Shown here in pieces: positions 19,016-29,390 of a stretch of 64,000 bases of DNA. Made by a program: the position numbers and the translations under genes. Where the stretch lies: assembly GCA_011191975.1 (NCBI GenBank), contig DUFA01000107.1:62001-126000 (forward strand), read 5' to 3'. Numbering within the stretch: the stretch's first letter is position 1; every line of letters begins with the position of its first letter. The notes under the pieces are model-generated. The model was not told the origin of the DNA and did not search any database. It was given only the letters and a program-made list of their open reading frames with translations. This DNA comes from Dehalococcoidia bacterium (lineage in GTDB: Bacteria; Chloroflexota; Dehalococcoidia; Dehalococcoidales; UBA2162).

Positions 19016-19828
19016 TTATTCCAAAACGGAATGCTTTCCCAGGAAATCTAGAATGATACGATTGGACTCATCGAAGGCTTCCCACATCATGAAATGTCGG
19101 ACACTATCCAGGACGGCTAATTCAGCTCCCGGAATTCTCTCTTTTAGGATAAGAATGTTTTCAAGTGGCACCGTCATGTCTTCGCGGCCTGCCAGGATAA
19201 GGGTCGGAGCTTTGATCTCCGGAAGGCGTTCATAGTTGTCGTATAACCTTGATGCGTTGGTATGCCCTTCTCGAGCGTGTGGAGGACCGCAACCTTCCAT
19301 TATTACTTTAACCATATTTTCGGCTAGTTGACGATTTTTCGAAATAAAGTCATCGTTAACACGATCGCTTAACAGCTTCCATGCCCATTCTTCGAGTGGT
19401 TGTTCTTCCCAAAGCTTGATCTCTTCCTTCGTTACCGGTTTTGGTTGCCAGCTGATCTCGGAACTATAGGTAATAGGACCCGCAAGTATAATACTTCTTA
19501 CCTTTTCAGGGAAGCTTAATGCCATTTCTTCTGCTATCCTTGCCCCCATTGAATGTCCCAGGAAATGAGCTTTCTTAATCCCGATATTATCCAGCAGCCC
19601 GGCAAGATCTTCAGCCATGATTTCTAGAGAATATAGCCCCTCCGGCGCATCACTCTTACCTGCCCCACGGTTATCGAAGGTAATCACCTGATATTCCCGT
19701 GCGAACACCGGGACAAGTGGATAGAACAAACCCAGAGGCATAAACCAGCCGTTGATAAAGACCAGAGGTTCTCCCTCGCCGTCCATTTCGTAATAGATGT
19801 TGATATCACTGACTTTTGCGTATGGCAT
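19016..19828 (-). CDS. alpha/beta hydrolase
   Basis: MPYAKVSDINIYYEMDGEGEPLVFINGWF; GHSMGA elbow. Confidence 0.9.
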   Translation of the reverse strand: MPYAKVSDINIYYEMDGEGEPLVFINGWFMPLGLFYPLVPVFAREYQVITFDNRGAGKSDAPEGLYSLEIMAEDLAGLLDNIGIKKAHFLGHSMGARIAEEMALSFPEKVRSIILAGPITYSSEISWQPKPVTKEEIKLWEEQPLEEWAWKLLSDRVNDDFISKNRQLAENMVKVIMEGCGPPHAREGHTNASRLYDNYERLPEIKAPTLILAGREDMTVPLENILILKERIPGAELAVLDSVRHFMMWEAFDESNRIILDFLGKHSVLE

Positions 19829-19921
19829 TTACCTCGTTTACCTCTATTTGTTTATGATGTCATCCTATCAACATCGGTTTCATCAAGAGAATACTACCCG
19901 TTCTGTTAGCAAGAAGTGAAT

Positions 19922-20686
19922 CTATAAAAGAACTGGAACACCTTTATCCCTGAGATACTCCTTCACCTGAAGAATGCTAAGAATCCTGAAATGGAAAACG
20001 GATGCGGCAAGGAGAATTGTAGCTCCGCCCTGCTTGACCCCTTCGTAGAAATGCTCAAGTGTTCCTGCTCCGCCGGACGCGATTACAGGCAGGTCGACTA
20101 CATCAGCAACCGCCCTGGTAAACGGCAGGTCGTAACCGGCTTGTGTCCCGTCTCCGTCCATGCTGGTCGGCAACAGTACTCCGGCACCAAGTGCCTGACA
20201 TTCTTTTGCCCATATAACCACATCCTTACCTACAGGCTTCGTGCCGCCTGACACGACGAGTTCGAATCCCGAAGGCATATCTGGGTTTTTCCTGCCGTCG
20301 ATTGCGATTGTTATCCCGTCCGAACCAAATTCCTTTGAGGCTTCACCTACCAATTCGGGACGAGTCACAGCTGCACTGTTCATCGATACTTTACTCGCTC
20401 CCGCACTAAGTACCATTTCAATATCTTCAAGTGAAGCTATGCCTCCTCCCACGGTAAGGGGAATGTCAATGACCGAAGAAACGTTTTTCACCCATTCCAG
20501 CCTTGTTTTCCTGTTTTCCAGAGTCGCTGCAATATCCAGCATCGCCAGTTCATCAGCACCTTCCTTCTGGTAAAAAACCGCGTTCTCAACAGGATCTCCG
20601 GCATCCTTCAGGTCAACAAAGTGCACACCTTTAACAACTCTGCCTTCTTTCATATCCAGGCACGGCATTATTTTTACTGTCGCCAT
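19922..20686 (-). CDS. hisF: imidazole glycerol phosphate synthase subunit HisF
   Basis: KIMPCLDMKEGRVVKGVHFVDLKDAGDPVENA, LTVGGGIASLEDIEMVLSAGASKVSMNSAAV, ITIAIDGRKN, IASGGAGTLEHF. Confidence 0.9.
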   Translation of the reverse strand: MATVKIMPCLDMKEGRVVKGVHFVDLKDAGDPVENAVFYQKEGADELAMLDIAATLENRKTRLEWVKNVSSVIDIPLTVGGGIASLEDIEMVLSAGASKVSMNSAAVTRPELVGEASKEFGSDGITIAIDGRKNPDMPSGFELVVSGGTKPVGKDVVIWAKECQALGAGVLLPTSMDGDGTQAGYDLPFTRAVADVVDLPVIASGGAGTLEHFYEGVKQGGATILLAASVFHFRILSILQVKEYLRDKGVPVLL

Positions 20687-20765
20687 TACACCCTCTCTAT
20701 TTTCAAGTATTTGGTATTCGATAACGGGAATAAAGTACACAATTATACTATATTATTTCTTTTTA

Positions 20766-21035
20766 TTAGTTTAGGTTAAGTCGTTCGCATGTGGCTAGAA
20801 TAAATCCTTCAACCATAGAAAAAAGGATGAATCCTATCATTAATAATACCAGGATAGTAAATATCATTGTTGATGGTTTGGAGAGGAATGAATGAGATTC
20901 ATTCTCAACTTCTATCTTAAATTGATACCCGCAATAACATTCCTCCGCCGATACTGGATTTACCAGTTTGCAGTCGGGGCAAATTTTCCTGTGCTTTGAT
21001 TTAACTCGTTCCAGCCAATTCACTTCCGTCACCAT
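20766..21035 (-). CDS. zinc-ribbon single-TM protein
   Basis: CPDCKLVNP....CYCGY followed by one TM helix. Confidence 0.5.
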   Translation of the reverse strand: MVTEVNWLERVKSKHRKICPDCKLVNPVSAEECYCGYQFKIEVENESHSFLSKPSTMIFTILVLLMIGFILFSMVEGFILATCERLNLN

Positions 21036-21042
21036 CTGACAT

Positions 21043-21531
21043 TCAATTTTTGCGATGGTCGATATAATCCTCTGTATCGGAGGGTATAATATCAAATAAA
21101 TCCAACTCCATCTTTATGTGTTTTATACCAGCTTCCTTAAAAGTTTTCCCGATATCACGAAAACCACAGGACTTATAGAAATCAACAGCAGTATATTGAG
21201 CATGTAAATACACCTTGGCAAGACCTTGATTTTTAATCTCGGAAACCATGAACGCCATCATTTTCCTGCCAACTCCACGGTTCCGATATTTTCCTAATAC
21301 CGCCATGCGTTCTATTTTCGCCGTATCGTGTGAAGGAAAGACGATTCTAGCCGTTCCTATTACTGATGTTCCTTCCAGTACCACAACAAGGTTCTCATCG
21401 TCTCCAGGATCGCCGCCGAACACCAGATTTTCAGGTATTTCCTGTTCTTCGACAAAAACATGTTGTCTTACCTCACGCACTCCATCGTATTCTATTTCAT
21501 TTTCCGCAAACTTATATACCAGTTCATTCAT
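21043..21531 (-). CDS. GNAT family N-acetyltransferase
   Basis: VREVRQHVFVEEQEIPENLVFGGDPGDD...IERMAVLGKYRNRGVGRKMM. Confidence 0.88.
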   Translation of the reverse strand: MNELVYKFAENEIEYDGVREVRQHVFVEEQEIPENLVFGGDPGDDENLVVVLEGTSVIGTARIVFPSHDTAKIERMAVLGKYRNRGVGRKMMAFMVSEIKNQGLAKVYLHAQYTAVDFYKSCGFRDIGKTFKEAGIKHIKMELDLFDIIPSDTEDYIDHRKN

Positions 21532-21600
21532 CGAAATAAACCCGGAAATAATAATAACAAGCCCAAATGTGTTAATCAATCGTCATAATACAAGGTGGTT

Positions 21601-22353
21601 TCAGTTTATTCGAGAAAGGAATTCCTTTATATGAGGTACTATCAGATCTGGACGACTGCCTGCCTGTATGTGATCAAGACCGGGTAATAAGATAAAAGTA
21701 GCATCAGGTAGAAGATCGCTGGTTTCTTTCACTATTGAAGGATTATCAAATTCACCGACAAAAAGCAGAAACGGTATATTCATATTCGACACATCATCTA
21801 TTACTTTCGGGCTGGACACTATTGCTTTACAGAGAGCATCTATAGCATCAAGGTCGATTTTTAACAAATGAGTTTCCTGAGGAGATAACTCACCTCCTCC
21901 TTCATATTTCGATGTAACAGCTTCCTTTCCAATTTTAAGAGAATTTATCAATTCATCATACATTTCAGAAGTCGGTTGCCTTGCACCAGCTCCTCCAACA
22001 ATCAATGATTTCATCCTTTCAGGAGCATGCTTGGCACATTCGAACGCAATTCCTCCACCGAAAGAATAACCGAACAAGTTAATAGTCTCTATACCAAGAC
22101 TATCCAGAACAGTGATTACATCACCAGCTAAAATATTTGTATCATACATTGCCGGGTTATGTGGTTTGTCGCTTTTCCCGTGCCCCCTGGCGTCCATGAG
22201 AATCACCTGGTATTCGTCATTCAACGATTTTACAAAACCTGTTTCTCTATAATCCTTCAAGCTACGGGTTAAACCATGAAGCATTAAGAGAGGTGGTCCT
22301 TTCCCCTCTACTTCGTAGTAAATATTAATAGTTCCATTCTTTGTGTATGGCAT
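21601..22353 (-). CDS. alpha/beta hydrolase
   Basis: MPYTKNGTINIYYEVEGKGPPLLMLHGLT; GYSFGGG elbow. Confidence 0.9.
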   Translation of the reverse strand: MPYTKNGTINIYYEVEGKGPPLLMLHGLTRSLKDYRETGFVKSLNDEYQVILMDARGHGKSDKPHNPAMYDTNILAGDVITVLDSLGIETINLFGYSFGGGIAFECAKHAPERMKSLIVGGAGARQPTSEMYDELINSLKIGKEAVTSKYEGGGELSPQETHLLKIDLDAIDALCKAIVSSPKVIDDVSNMNIPFLLFVGEFDNPSIVKETSDLLPDATFILLPGLDHIQAGSRPDLIVPHIKEFLSRIN

Positions 22354-22490
22354 CCCGTACCTCTTGCCAAAAAGTAATTAGGATTATAACACTGATCATC
22401 AATGATAGGTAGTAAAGAAAAAAATCTTGACAGAATTGATGTTTATGGATAATAAATGATTAAGAAACCTTTGGTATTGGGGGGTGAAGA

Positions 22491-22733
22491 ATGAGTACTC
22501 ATCCTTATGAATACAAGGTACTGACCGAATACATAACGCCTGATGAAAAAGGACGTTATCCTCACTTCAATCATATCGAGGACCAGGAAGGTTTCACGAA
22601 AACACTGGAGGAAATTTTTAATCATTTACCTGATTCCATTCCCGAAGGATGGGAGGTAAACTCACACAATATAACTGTCTCACGCAATACGCTTATCGTT
22701 ACCATTCTCTTAAGAAGGCCTAAAGACAACTAA
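22491..22733 (+). CDS. hypothetical protein
   Basis: 80 aa ORF preceded by GGGGGTGAAG RBS-like sequence. Confidence 0.5.
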   Translation: MSTHPYEYKVLTEYITPDEKGRYPHFNHIEDQEGFTKTLEEIFNHLPDSIPEGWEVNSHNITVSRNTLIVTILLRRPKDN

Positions 22734-22746
22734 ACAGCATCAATAA

Positions 22747-23163
22747 TTACTCGACCGTCACTATCATAACCAGAGTCCAGGGATCTTTGGTACTACCTGT
22801 GCCCGGAGGTGTGTATTCCATTCTGATTTCTGTATTGCCGGAATTCACCGCTTCAAATGTCCAGAACTCAGTACCGGCCGCTCCGACGACATCACCTTCC
22901 GGTTCATCATAGTCATGGTCTTCTTCCATCACTATGTGATCTTCGGTCATTTTATAATCCCATTCATAGCCTGTCGAAGGATTTGCACAGAGTTCAATTC
23001 TTATCTTATCACCAACTTCAAGGGTAAATTCACTTTCATTATTCGGATTATCCTCAAAATCTTCGCAAGTAACCACAAGACTGAAATCATGGGAAGTGGT
23101 ACATGAAGACATGAGCAACATACAGATTCCCAGTACAATTATGAGCAGGATTCTCAGTTTCAT
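22747..23163 (-). CDS. chagasin-like (I42 family) protease-inhibitor lipoprotein
   Basis: LLMSSC lipobox; CANPSTGYEWDYK (NPTTGY-type chagasin loop) and TEIRMEYTPPGTG. Confidence 0.75.
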   Translation of the reverse strand: MKLRILLIIVLGICMLLMSSCTTSHDFSLVVTCEDFEDNPNNESEFTLEVGDKIRIELCANPSTGYEWDYKMTEDHIVMEEDHDYDEPEGDVVGAAGTEFWTFEAVNSGNTEIRMEYTPPGTGSTKDPWTLVMIVTVE

Positions 23164-23368
23164 TTTTACCTCCATTAGGCTTCGGTTAACGGTCATTATT
23201 CATTCAGTTTAATGCTAGTTCTTACTACGCTTGATGTCAATAACTCAATATAACATTTTCTTCGGCGTTGCGAACTCATAAATATTAGTTGGATATGTGA
23301 AGAATATAATTATATTGAAAATTACTTTACAGTTGCCCGTTTTCAGAGTCATATGAGATACTGAAACT

Positions 23369-23938
23369 GTGACCGATCTCGATATAATATCGATTATTTT
23401 TATCGCCCTCGGACTCTCGGCGGACTGCTTTGCCGTTGCACTGAGTGGTTCAGTATCGATGAAGTCGTTTACCCGTTTCCAGGTTTTCCGTACTGCATTT
23501 ACATTTGGCCTTTTCCAGTCTCTGATGCCGGTACTGGGATGGTTGCTCGGGCAGACTGTAGTAGACTTCATCGCGGATTATGACCACTGGATAGCTTTTA
23601 TTTTACTAGGCTTCGTGGGCGGAAAGATGATCCGGGAGTCTTTTCAGAAAAAAGAAGAAAAACAATCGCTGGATATCACAAGAGGTTTTCTGCTTTTTAC
23701 CCTCGGCGTAGCCACGAGTATCGATGCGCTGGCGGTCGGTCTGACTTTTGCGTTTATCAAGGTTAACATTACGCTGGCAGTTGTTACAATCGGAATTACC
23801 GCCTTCCTGGCGACTGTCGTGAGTTTCCTAATCGGTAAAAAACTCAATAAGTTGGCAGGAAGGTGGGCCGAACTTATCGGTGGTTTGATTCTCCTTGCCA
23901 TCGGTATCAGGATCGTGGTCACTCACCTGCTTTCGTAA
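23369..23938 (+). CDS. mntP: manganese efflux pump MntP-like (GTG start)
   Basis: LGLSADCFAVALSGSV and GVATSIDALAVGLTFAF repeated motifs. Confidence 0.88.
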   Translation: MTDLDIISIIFIALGLSADCFAVALSGSVSMKSFTRFQVFRTAFTFGLFQSLMPVLGWLLGQTVVDFIADYDHWIAFILLGFVGGKMIRESFQKKEEKQSLDITRGFLLFTLGVATSIDALAVGLTFAFIKVNITLAVVTIGITAFLATVVSFLIGKKLNKLAGRWAELIGGLILLAIGIRIVVTHLLS

Positions 23939-23979
23939 GTGAAGACTGACTGAAAAATATTAGACATGAATTCAACGAA

Positions 23980-24408
23980 TTATAACCAGAAAACAGCAAT
24001 AATCCAAAAAGCAATCAAAAGCCAGACAAGAATAATCATTGCCAGACCGACCCACTTTAAATTACTGCCAGGTACCTGCGATTCAGCTTTTTCACGGTAT
24101 TCAGCCTTTATCTCCTCTGGTATCAGCTTGAACACAAGATATATTCCCAGTGGCAGAATAATAATGTCATCTATATAACCCAGTAACGGGACAAAGTCCG
24201 GGACTAGATCGACAGGACTAAGAGCATAGGCTATGATCAGCAGCATCAAAATCTTGACATACAGAGGAATCCGCGGATCTTTGCTGGCAAGATAAAGTGT
24301 GTATATTAGGTTTTTCAGCTGCCTTGTCTTAAGTACGAAAGCACCTACCGATTTCATCACTCTTATAGTCGTTTCGACCAATATTTTCCTGGTTAACCGG
24401 TATCTCAC
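23980..24408 (-). CDS. YkvA/DUF1232 family membrane protein
   Basis: YALSPVDLVPDFVPLLGYIDDIIILPLGIYLV. Confidence 0.9.
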   Translation of the reverse strand: MRYRLTRKILVETTIRVMKSVGAFVLKTRQLKNLIYTLYLASKDPRIPLYVKILMLLIIAYALSPVDLVPDFVPLLGYIDDIIILPLGIYLVFKLIPEEIKAEYREKAESQVPGSNLKWVGLAMIILVWLLIAFWIIAVFWL

Positions 24409-24618
24409 TATACCTTATAAGAGGAAAATTTAAAAAGCAAGAAGGTGTTTTCATTATTTAGATGAGTATTATAATGAAACACCATACATAACAGTGTCAA
24501 TTACACGAACTTACCAACCAAACAAATTTCAATTAATATTGACTTTTATCACAGGAATCGCCATTCTTTCCGTATTATAATCGGATATCGATGATACTGT
24601 TTGGAGAGGTGGCGAATA

Positions 24619-25002
24619 ATGGATTATGGGTATAAAAGACAGATCAAAGCGTCCTATCAAGAAGTACTAACAAGAACGAAAGAAGAACTGGCGAAAGAAG
24701 GTTTCGGTGTCCTGACAGAAATTGATGTCAAAGCTACTCTGAAGAAAAAACTGGATATCAATTTCGATAATTATGTCATATTGGGAGCATGCAACCCGCC
24801 CTTTGCCTATCAGGCTTTACAGACGGAAAGAGATATAGGACTACTGCTACCATGTAACGTTATTATCTATGAAACAGACGAAAAGACATATGTGTCGGCC
24901 ATCGTACCAACAGTAGCTATGAACATGGTTGAGAATCCCGGCCTTGAGAACATTGCAGTAGAAGTAGAGAAAAAGCTGATAAAGGTGATAGACAGTATAT
25001 AA
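24619..25002 (+). CDS. DUF302-family protein
   Basis: YQEVLTRTKEELAKEGFGVLTEIDVKATLKKKL...YVILGACNPPFAYQAL. Confidence 0.85.
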   Translation: MDYGYKRQIKASYQEVLTRTKEELAKEGFGVLTEIDVKATLKKKLDINFDNYVILGACNPPFAYQALQTERDIGLLLPCNVIIYETDEKTYVSAIVPTVAMNMVENPGLENIAVEVEKKLIKVIDSI

Positions 25003-25067
25003 AAACCAATCAACGCCGATATAATCAGGATCGATTTCGTTTTCCAAACAGATTTATCATATTTGCT

Positions 25068-25925
25068 TCATGACACTTTCGGATTACGTGCTCCATAGAT
25101 TACCACTTTACTGTGCTGATTTGCAGGATTATCAGTGTAATCACCGTACGTAGTGATATTGTCGTATCCTGTATTTTCGAGCATCAATACAAACTCATAA
25201 TGAAAATACCATCGCAGCAGAAAAGCATGGGTTTCGGATCGCACACATTTTTCATCAATATAAACATCATATCTTCGTTTTGACAACAGAACCTGCTCGA
25301 AGAGATCCACGGATTCCGACCACAAGGTAGTTTTTACTTCTCCATCTCCGTCGCGAATCGGCATATCCTGCCAGTGTATCGAGTGATCGGCATCATTGCA
25401 GTTTATTCCCTGTGTAACCTGCCAAGGGATAAATAGTTCGAGCAGAAGTTGACCGCCAGGTATAAGGTGTTTTCTAAATCGTCTCAATGCTGTAATAGCC
25501 TTAACTCGTTCACCGATAACCTGGAATGAATTACTGAAAATCGTTCCGTATTTGTGAGGAATATCGCACTCTTCCATCCTCTGGTGAAATAGGGTAACAT
25601 CGACTCCCTGTCTTTTTGCCTCTTTTCTGGCAAAATTTAGTGAATCAGATGAAATATCCGCACCATGTACTTTTAAGCCTTTTTCCAGTAGTGGGAACAT
25701 ATGGCGTCCTGTTCCACAAGCCTGGTCTAGCGTTATTCCTTCATTTTCTCGGATTCTCCCTTCATAAAACGCCAGTTCTTCAGCAGGAGGATCACCTTGC
25801 ATAGCCGTATACAGCATTTCAGCAGCAAGGCTATTCCACCCCTGATGCATATCATGAATCTCTTCAGCCAAAAATATACTCCTTTTTTCGTAAAAGAATT
25901 TCGATAATATAACAGGATTATTCAT
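25068..25925 (-). CDS. class I SAM-dependent methyltransferase
   Basis: ITLDQACGTGRHMFPLLEKGLKVHGADIS. Confidence 0.85.
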   Translation of the reverse strand: MNNPVILSKFFYEKRSIFLAEEIHDMHQGWNSLAAEMLYTAMQGDPPAEELAFYEGRIRENEGITLDQACGTGRHMFPLLEKGLKVHGADISSDSLNFARKEAKRQGVDVTLFHQRMEECDIPHKYGTIFSNSFQVIGERVKAITALRRFRKHLIPGGQLLLELFIPWQVTQGINCNDADHSIHWQDMPIRDGDGEVKTTLWSESVDLFEQVLLSKRRYDVYIDEKCVRSETHAFLLRWYFHYEFVLMLENTGYDNITTYGDYTDNPANQHSKVVIYGARNPKVS

Positions 25926-26028
25926 TCAGATTAGAATTCATGCTTTTCCCGAAACAACACACTAGCTTTAAAATAATTCGTCCCGACGAAACCGGGGCGG
26001 GTTATCAGCATATACAGCTATCTGAAAG

Positions 26029-26586
26029 TTAATATTCGCCCGGAGGACCGGCGGCTTCCGGCCATTCCATTGCTGGTCCATCGGTATCGTACCCTTGGTT
26101 GATGAATATCATTCTTTTCCACATTTCTTCAGGAACCATGTTCTTAAGGGCTTTTTCAGTATGTGTGCCGTTCTGATTGATAGTAACGATAAGAAAAGGC
26201 CTTTTTACATTCAGGATACGCCAGGGCCCGTGGGGAAGGTCTGCTGGTATGCACATAATGGTCGATCGTGTAACGATATGCTTTTCCATTTCAGGTCCCA
26301 TATGCATTTCAACTTCGGCGCCAAGATCCCACGGATTATCCGGATCAGTCCCAAGATGAACAAATAGCTCGGGATATTTATGGGTATGTGGCCCGTGAAA
26401 TATCTCACCCCATTCCTTTGTTCCATATGCTCCGTAGGGTTTGTCGCCCACCCAGAATATCTGGTATTCGTTACATCCTTCGAAGGTATTACCGTCTAGG
26501 AAGCCAATCGTCGCATAGGGTCTTTTCGCCTGCATTTCCGGGTCTATTCCTGAAATAAAAAGGTGATCATATTTGTTGTCAGCCAA
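26029..26586 (-). CDS. cupin-like hypothetical protein
   Basis: GPHTHKYPELFVHLGTDPD....MCIPADLPHGPW. Confidence 0.6.
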   Translation of the reverse strand: MADNKYDHLFISGIDPEMQAKRPYATIGFLDGNTFEGCNEYQIFWVGDKPYGAYGTKEWGEIFHGPHTHKYPELFVHLGTDPDNPWDLGAEVEMHMGPEMEKHIVTRSTIMCIPADLPHGPWRILNVKRPFLIVTINQNGTHTEKALKNMVPEEMWKRMIFINQGYDTDGPAMEWPEAAGPPGEY

Positions 26587-26649
26587 TATCTTTTCCTTTC
26601 TTTCTGAATTTATTAGATATTATGTTGAAGCTTAGCTTATAGCTGTTCA

Positions 26650-26919
26650 TTAACCTTTCGACTCAAAATGATCAGCTATATTGCGACCAAATTCTTCGGC
26701 TGCTTTACCGACGTCTCTAAACTTGCTTTTTACATCTTCATCCTTAAATCGGTCTGCCAGAGTCTTAGCTGAATCAGAGGCAGAATCGACAAATTCCTTC
26801 GCTTTCTTTTTCAGTTCGGGATCATTAAATATTTCACTGACAGCTTCACCGAATGACTTGAATATATCGTTAAAACTTTCGACGGTATTTTTCTTCTCGA
26901 TGTCTTTTTCTTCCGGCAT
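26650..26919 (-). CDS. hypothetical helical protein
   Basis: 89 aa, low-complexity helical; RBS GGGAGGTAAT upstream of the internal Met. Confidence 0.55.
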   Translation of the reverse strand: MPEEKDIEKKNTVESFNDIFKSFGEAVSEIFNDPELKKKAKEFVDSASDSAKTLADRFKDEDVKSKFRDVGKAAEEFGRNIADHFESKG

Positions 26920-27041
26920 GATTACCTCCCGACGAGCAATTTCCAAATTATAACATTGTCCTAGCCAAAAAAAACAGCCGAAATTGATAATATGAGCAGG
27001 TACAGGCATAATATCACCATATCAAATCAAAGGAAACAAGA

Positions 27042-27524
27042 ATGGCAAAACTCAATGACGAAGAAAAAATTCGGTATCTGAAGAGAAGTTATACCGCGAT
27101 CGATGGTCTCTGGTTTATGAAGGCAGAAGAATCATTCAATTTCGACAAAGCCTTGGAACTCGATAATGAAGTATGGAAAGTCGTTCCTAAAATACAGGCA
27201 AGGTTTTTAAAGTCTGTACTTGGTGTCAATAACGGGCTTGAAGCACTGGAACTCTGCTTCACCGAAAAACTGCGGATGGATGATATCGAGTTCAAGGTAA
27301 CAAGGGATGGGAAAATTCTGACAATCACTATCGTCCGCTGTCACTGGCATGAATTAATGGTCAATTCAAACAGGGAACGTCTTTCATCGAGTATAGGTGA
27401 AACCATATGCAACACAGAGTATTCCGGCTGGGCGCAAGAATTCGGCGAAGATATCTCTTTTAAGATGCTGAGCAGGATTTGTGGCAGCGGAAAAGAGTGC
27501 ATCCTTCAGTTTATTGAAAAGTAA
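27042..27524 (+). CDS. DUF6125-like protein
   Basis: YTAIDGLWFMKAEESFNFDKALELDNEVWKVVPKIQAR...CHWHELM; family name recalled, not searched. Confidence 0.6.
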   Translation: MAKLNDEEKIRYLKRSYTAIDGLWFMKAEESFNFDKALELDNEVWKVVPKIQARFLKSVLGVNNGLEALELCFTEKLRMDDIEFKVTRDGKILTITIVRCHWHELMVNSNRERLSSSIGETICNTEYSGWAQEFGEDISFKMLSRICGSGKECILQFIEK

Positions 27525-27587
27525 CATCTCCCGGTGAACTATGAACAGCCTACCAATTTTACGCGATTATCAAGAATCTACATATTG

Positions 27588-28040
27588 TTACAGCAGTTTG
27601 GTATATGCTTCGAATTGCTCCTCGCCTGGCTCCAGGACTCTCTTATACGATCCTTCAAGTACTATCTCAATAAACAGAACCGGTTTACCAATTCTGGTAA
27701 ATCGCAGTGGACAGTGAGTTAAACCTGGAGGAATAGAGACAACCGATGGAGAGTTTATGTTTTGTATTTCCAGTTCATCTCCGAGAACGATTTCAATATC
27801 TGCATCGAAGTCACTCATCTTCTCAAGATTACTGCCAACAAATACCAGGAGCTGGTGACCGTTATGTTTATGGGGAGGACCTTCTTCAAATGGCACCGTT
27901 ATATACTGGAACGCCAGAGTACAGTTTGCACCTCCCAGACCTTCCTGATGGGCATAGATACCTTCAAAGTTGTAACCATCATGGGGTATCTGGGAAATTG
28001 GTGCGGGAGAGACATATTTTCCATATTTTTTTTCAGCCAT
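27588..28040 (-). CDS. cupin-fold protein
   Basis: EEGPPHKHNGHQLLVFVG....SIPPGLTHCPLRF; related to the 17507 product. Confidence 0.65.
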   Translation of the reverse strand: MAEKKYGKYVSPAPISQIPHDGYNFEGIYAHQEGLGGANCTLAFQYITVPFEEGPPHKHNGHQLLVFVGSNLEKMSDFDADIEIVLGDELEIQNINSPSVVSIPPGLTHCPLRFTRIGKPVLFIEIVLEGSYKRVLEPGEEQFEAYTKLL

Positions 28041-28264
28041 CTTTTTACTCCTTTAAATTATTAATGCTGTCTGAGAAAATAGAGCACTACATGGCTCGGT
28101 TTCCCGGTATAGCACCTTTCAATCCGAGAATTACATGTTATATCACTAAAGAATCCAGATTCCTTATATATTATGGAAGCTAAGTACAAGATACATCCAG
28201 ACCATTCTTTCATGGGATATATGCATTATAATTAAGACAGTAACAAAAAACGAGGAGGAAATGA

Positions 28265-28456
28265 TTGTCAGAGAATATACACACTATTATTAACTCATGG
28301 CCACACATAAAAGATGACCTAGGGGCATTTCTTTCGGATACTGACGCATGGGTAATAACACAATTAAGGAGTGCATACGAAGCGAAGAACTGGGAAGCAG
28401 TCAGTACGTTGCTGGAAATAATGGACTTCGTTCATAACCTTAGTCATTCGCATTGA
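28265..28456 (+). CDS. small hypothetical protein (TTG start)
   Basis: Strong GAGGAGGAA RBS, 63 aa. Confidence 0.4.
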   Translation: MSENIHTIINSWPHIKDDLGAFLSDTDAWVITQLRSAYEAKNWEAVSTLLEIMDFVHNLSHSH

Positions 28457-28492
28457 ATGGGCATAAAAAATAGTTACAATTGCCACATTTGA

Positions 28493-28870
28493 CTACTGAT
28501 TTCTGGTTTTTAACTTGCTTATGTGTAAAGTTACTCCAAGGGCGATAATAACAAGAATAATCCTGATGATGTTATTCTGAATACCAAATATAACCGTCAG
28601 TATTATAGTAAGCCATAAAAGCAGCAGAGTAATGATTTTACTTTTCATAGGCATTCCTCTGCCTTCGAGGTAATTCTTGATATACGATCCCAAAATCCTG
28701 TTATTAGTAAGCCAACGATAAAATCGATCAGAACTTCGGAAATAACATGCCGCGGCCAGTAAGAGAAACGGCGTTGTTGGCAGAACAGGTAGAAAAATAC
28801 CTATAATCCCCAAAATTACAAATATCGTACCTGCAATTATCAATATATGTTTTTTATTAATGAATTTCAT
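28493..28870 (-). CDS. YbaN/DUF454 family membrane protein
   Basis: ILGIIGIFLPVLPTTPFLLLAAACYFRSSDRFYRWLTNNRILGSYI. Confidence 0.92.
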   Translation of the reverse strand: MKFINKKHILIIAGTIFVILGIIGIFLPVLPTTPFLLLAAACYFRSSDRFYRWLTNNRILGSYIKNYLEGRGMPMKSKIITLLLLWLTIILTVIFGIQNNIIRIILVIIALGVTLHISKLKTRNQ

Positions 28871-28989
28871 GGTAATGATCAGAATCTAATATTCCTATCC
28901 TAAAATATCGTACTAATATGCGATCATTGATTATTAACCCATCGATTTAATATATCTTATTAATAATATCAATCAAGTTAAGGTAATAA

Positions 28990-29346
28990 ATGATAAAAAA
29001 TAAACCGCTATTAAATTTACTACCCAGACTCCAAAGAGAATATAAGACGGTTGAAGCAATGATTTCTATCTTCTGTAAAAATCATCACGAATCACCAAAT
29101 ATCTGTGATGACTGTCAGGAATTACGGGACTATGCCATGGAGAGGTTGCAGAAATGCCCGTTCGGTGAAGATAAAACGACCTGCATAAAATGTCCCGTTC
29201 ACTGTTACAGACCTATTATGCGAGAGAAAATACGCAAGGTGATGAGATATTCTGGATCCCGGATGATATTTATGCATCCAATCCTGACAATACAACACCT
29301 CCTTGATGAGAAAAAAGGCAGGGCAAGGAACCAGCTTAAAAAGTAA
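28990..29346 (+). CDS. nitrous oxide-stimulated promoter family (YgbA-like) Cys-rich protein
   Basis: Y.TVEAMISIFCKNHH....C..C.ELRDYAMERLQKCPFGEDKTTCIKCPVHCYRP.MRE. Confidence 0.85.
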   Translation: MIKNKPLLNLLPRLQREYKTVEAMISIFCKNHHESPNICDDCQELRDYAMERLQKCPFGEDKTTCIKCPVHCYRPIMREKIRKVMRYSGSRMIFMHPILTIQHLLDEKKGRARNQLKK

Positions 29347-29390
29347 CCGAAAATGAAATGTCCTTCATAAATCACCGATCATACGACAAT

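Noticed and set aside
19922-20686. Lone hisF as a novel enzyme
   Set aside because: Active-site-like regions (CLDMKEGRVVKG, AIDGRKN) look canonical; absence of hisH nearby is not unusual in dispersed his pathways.
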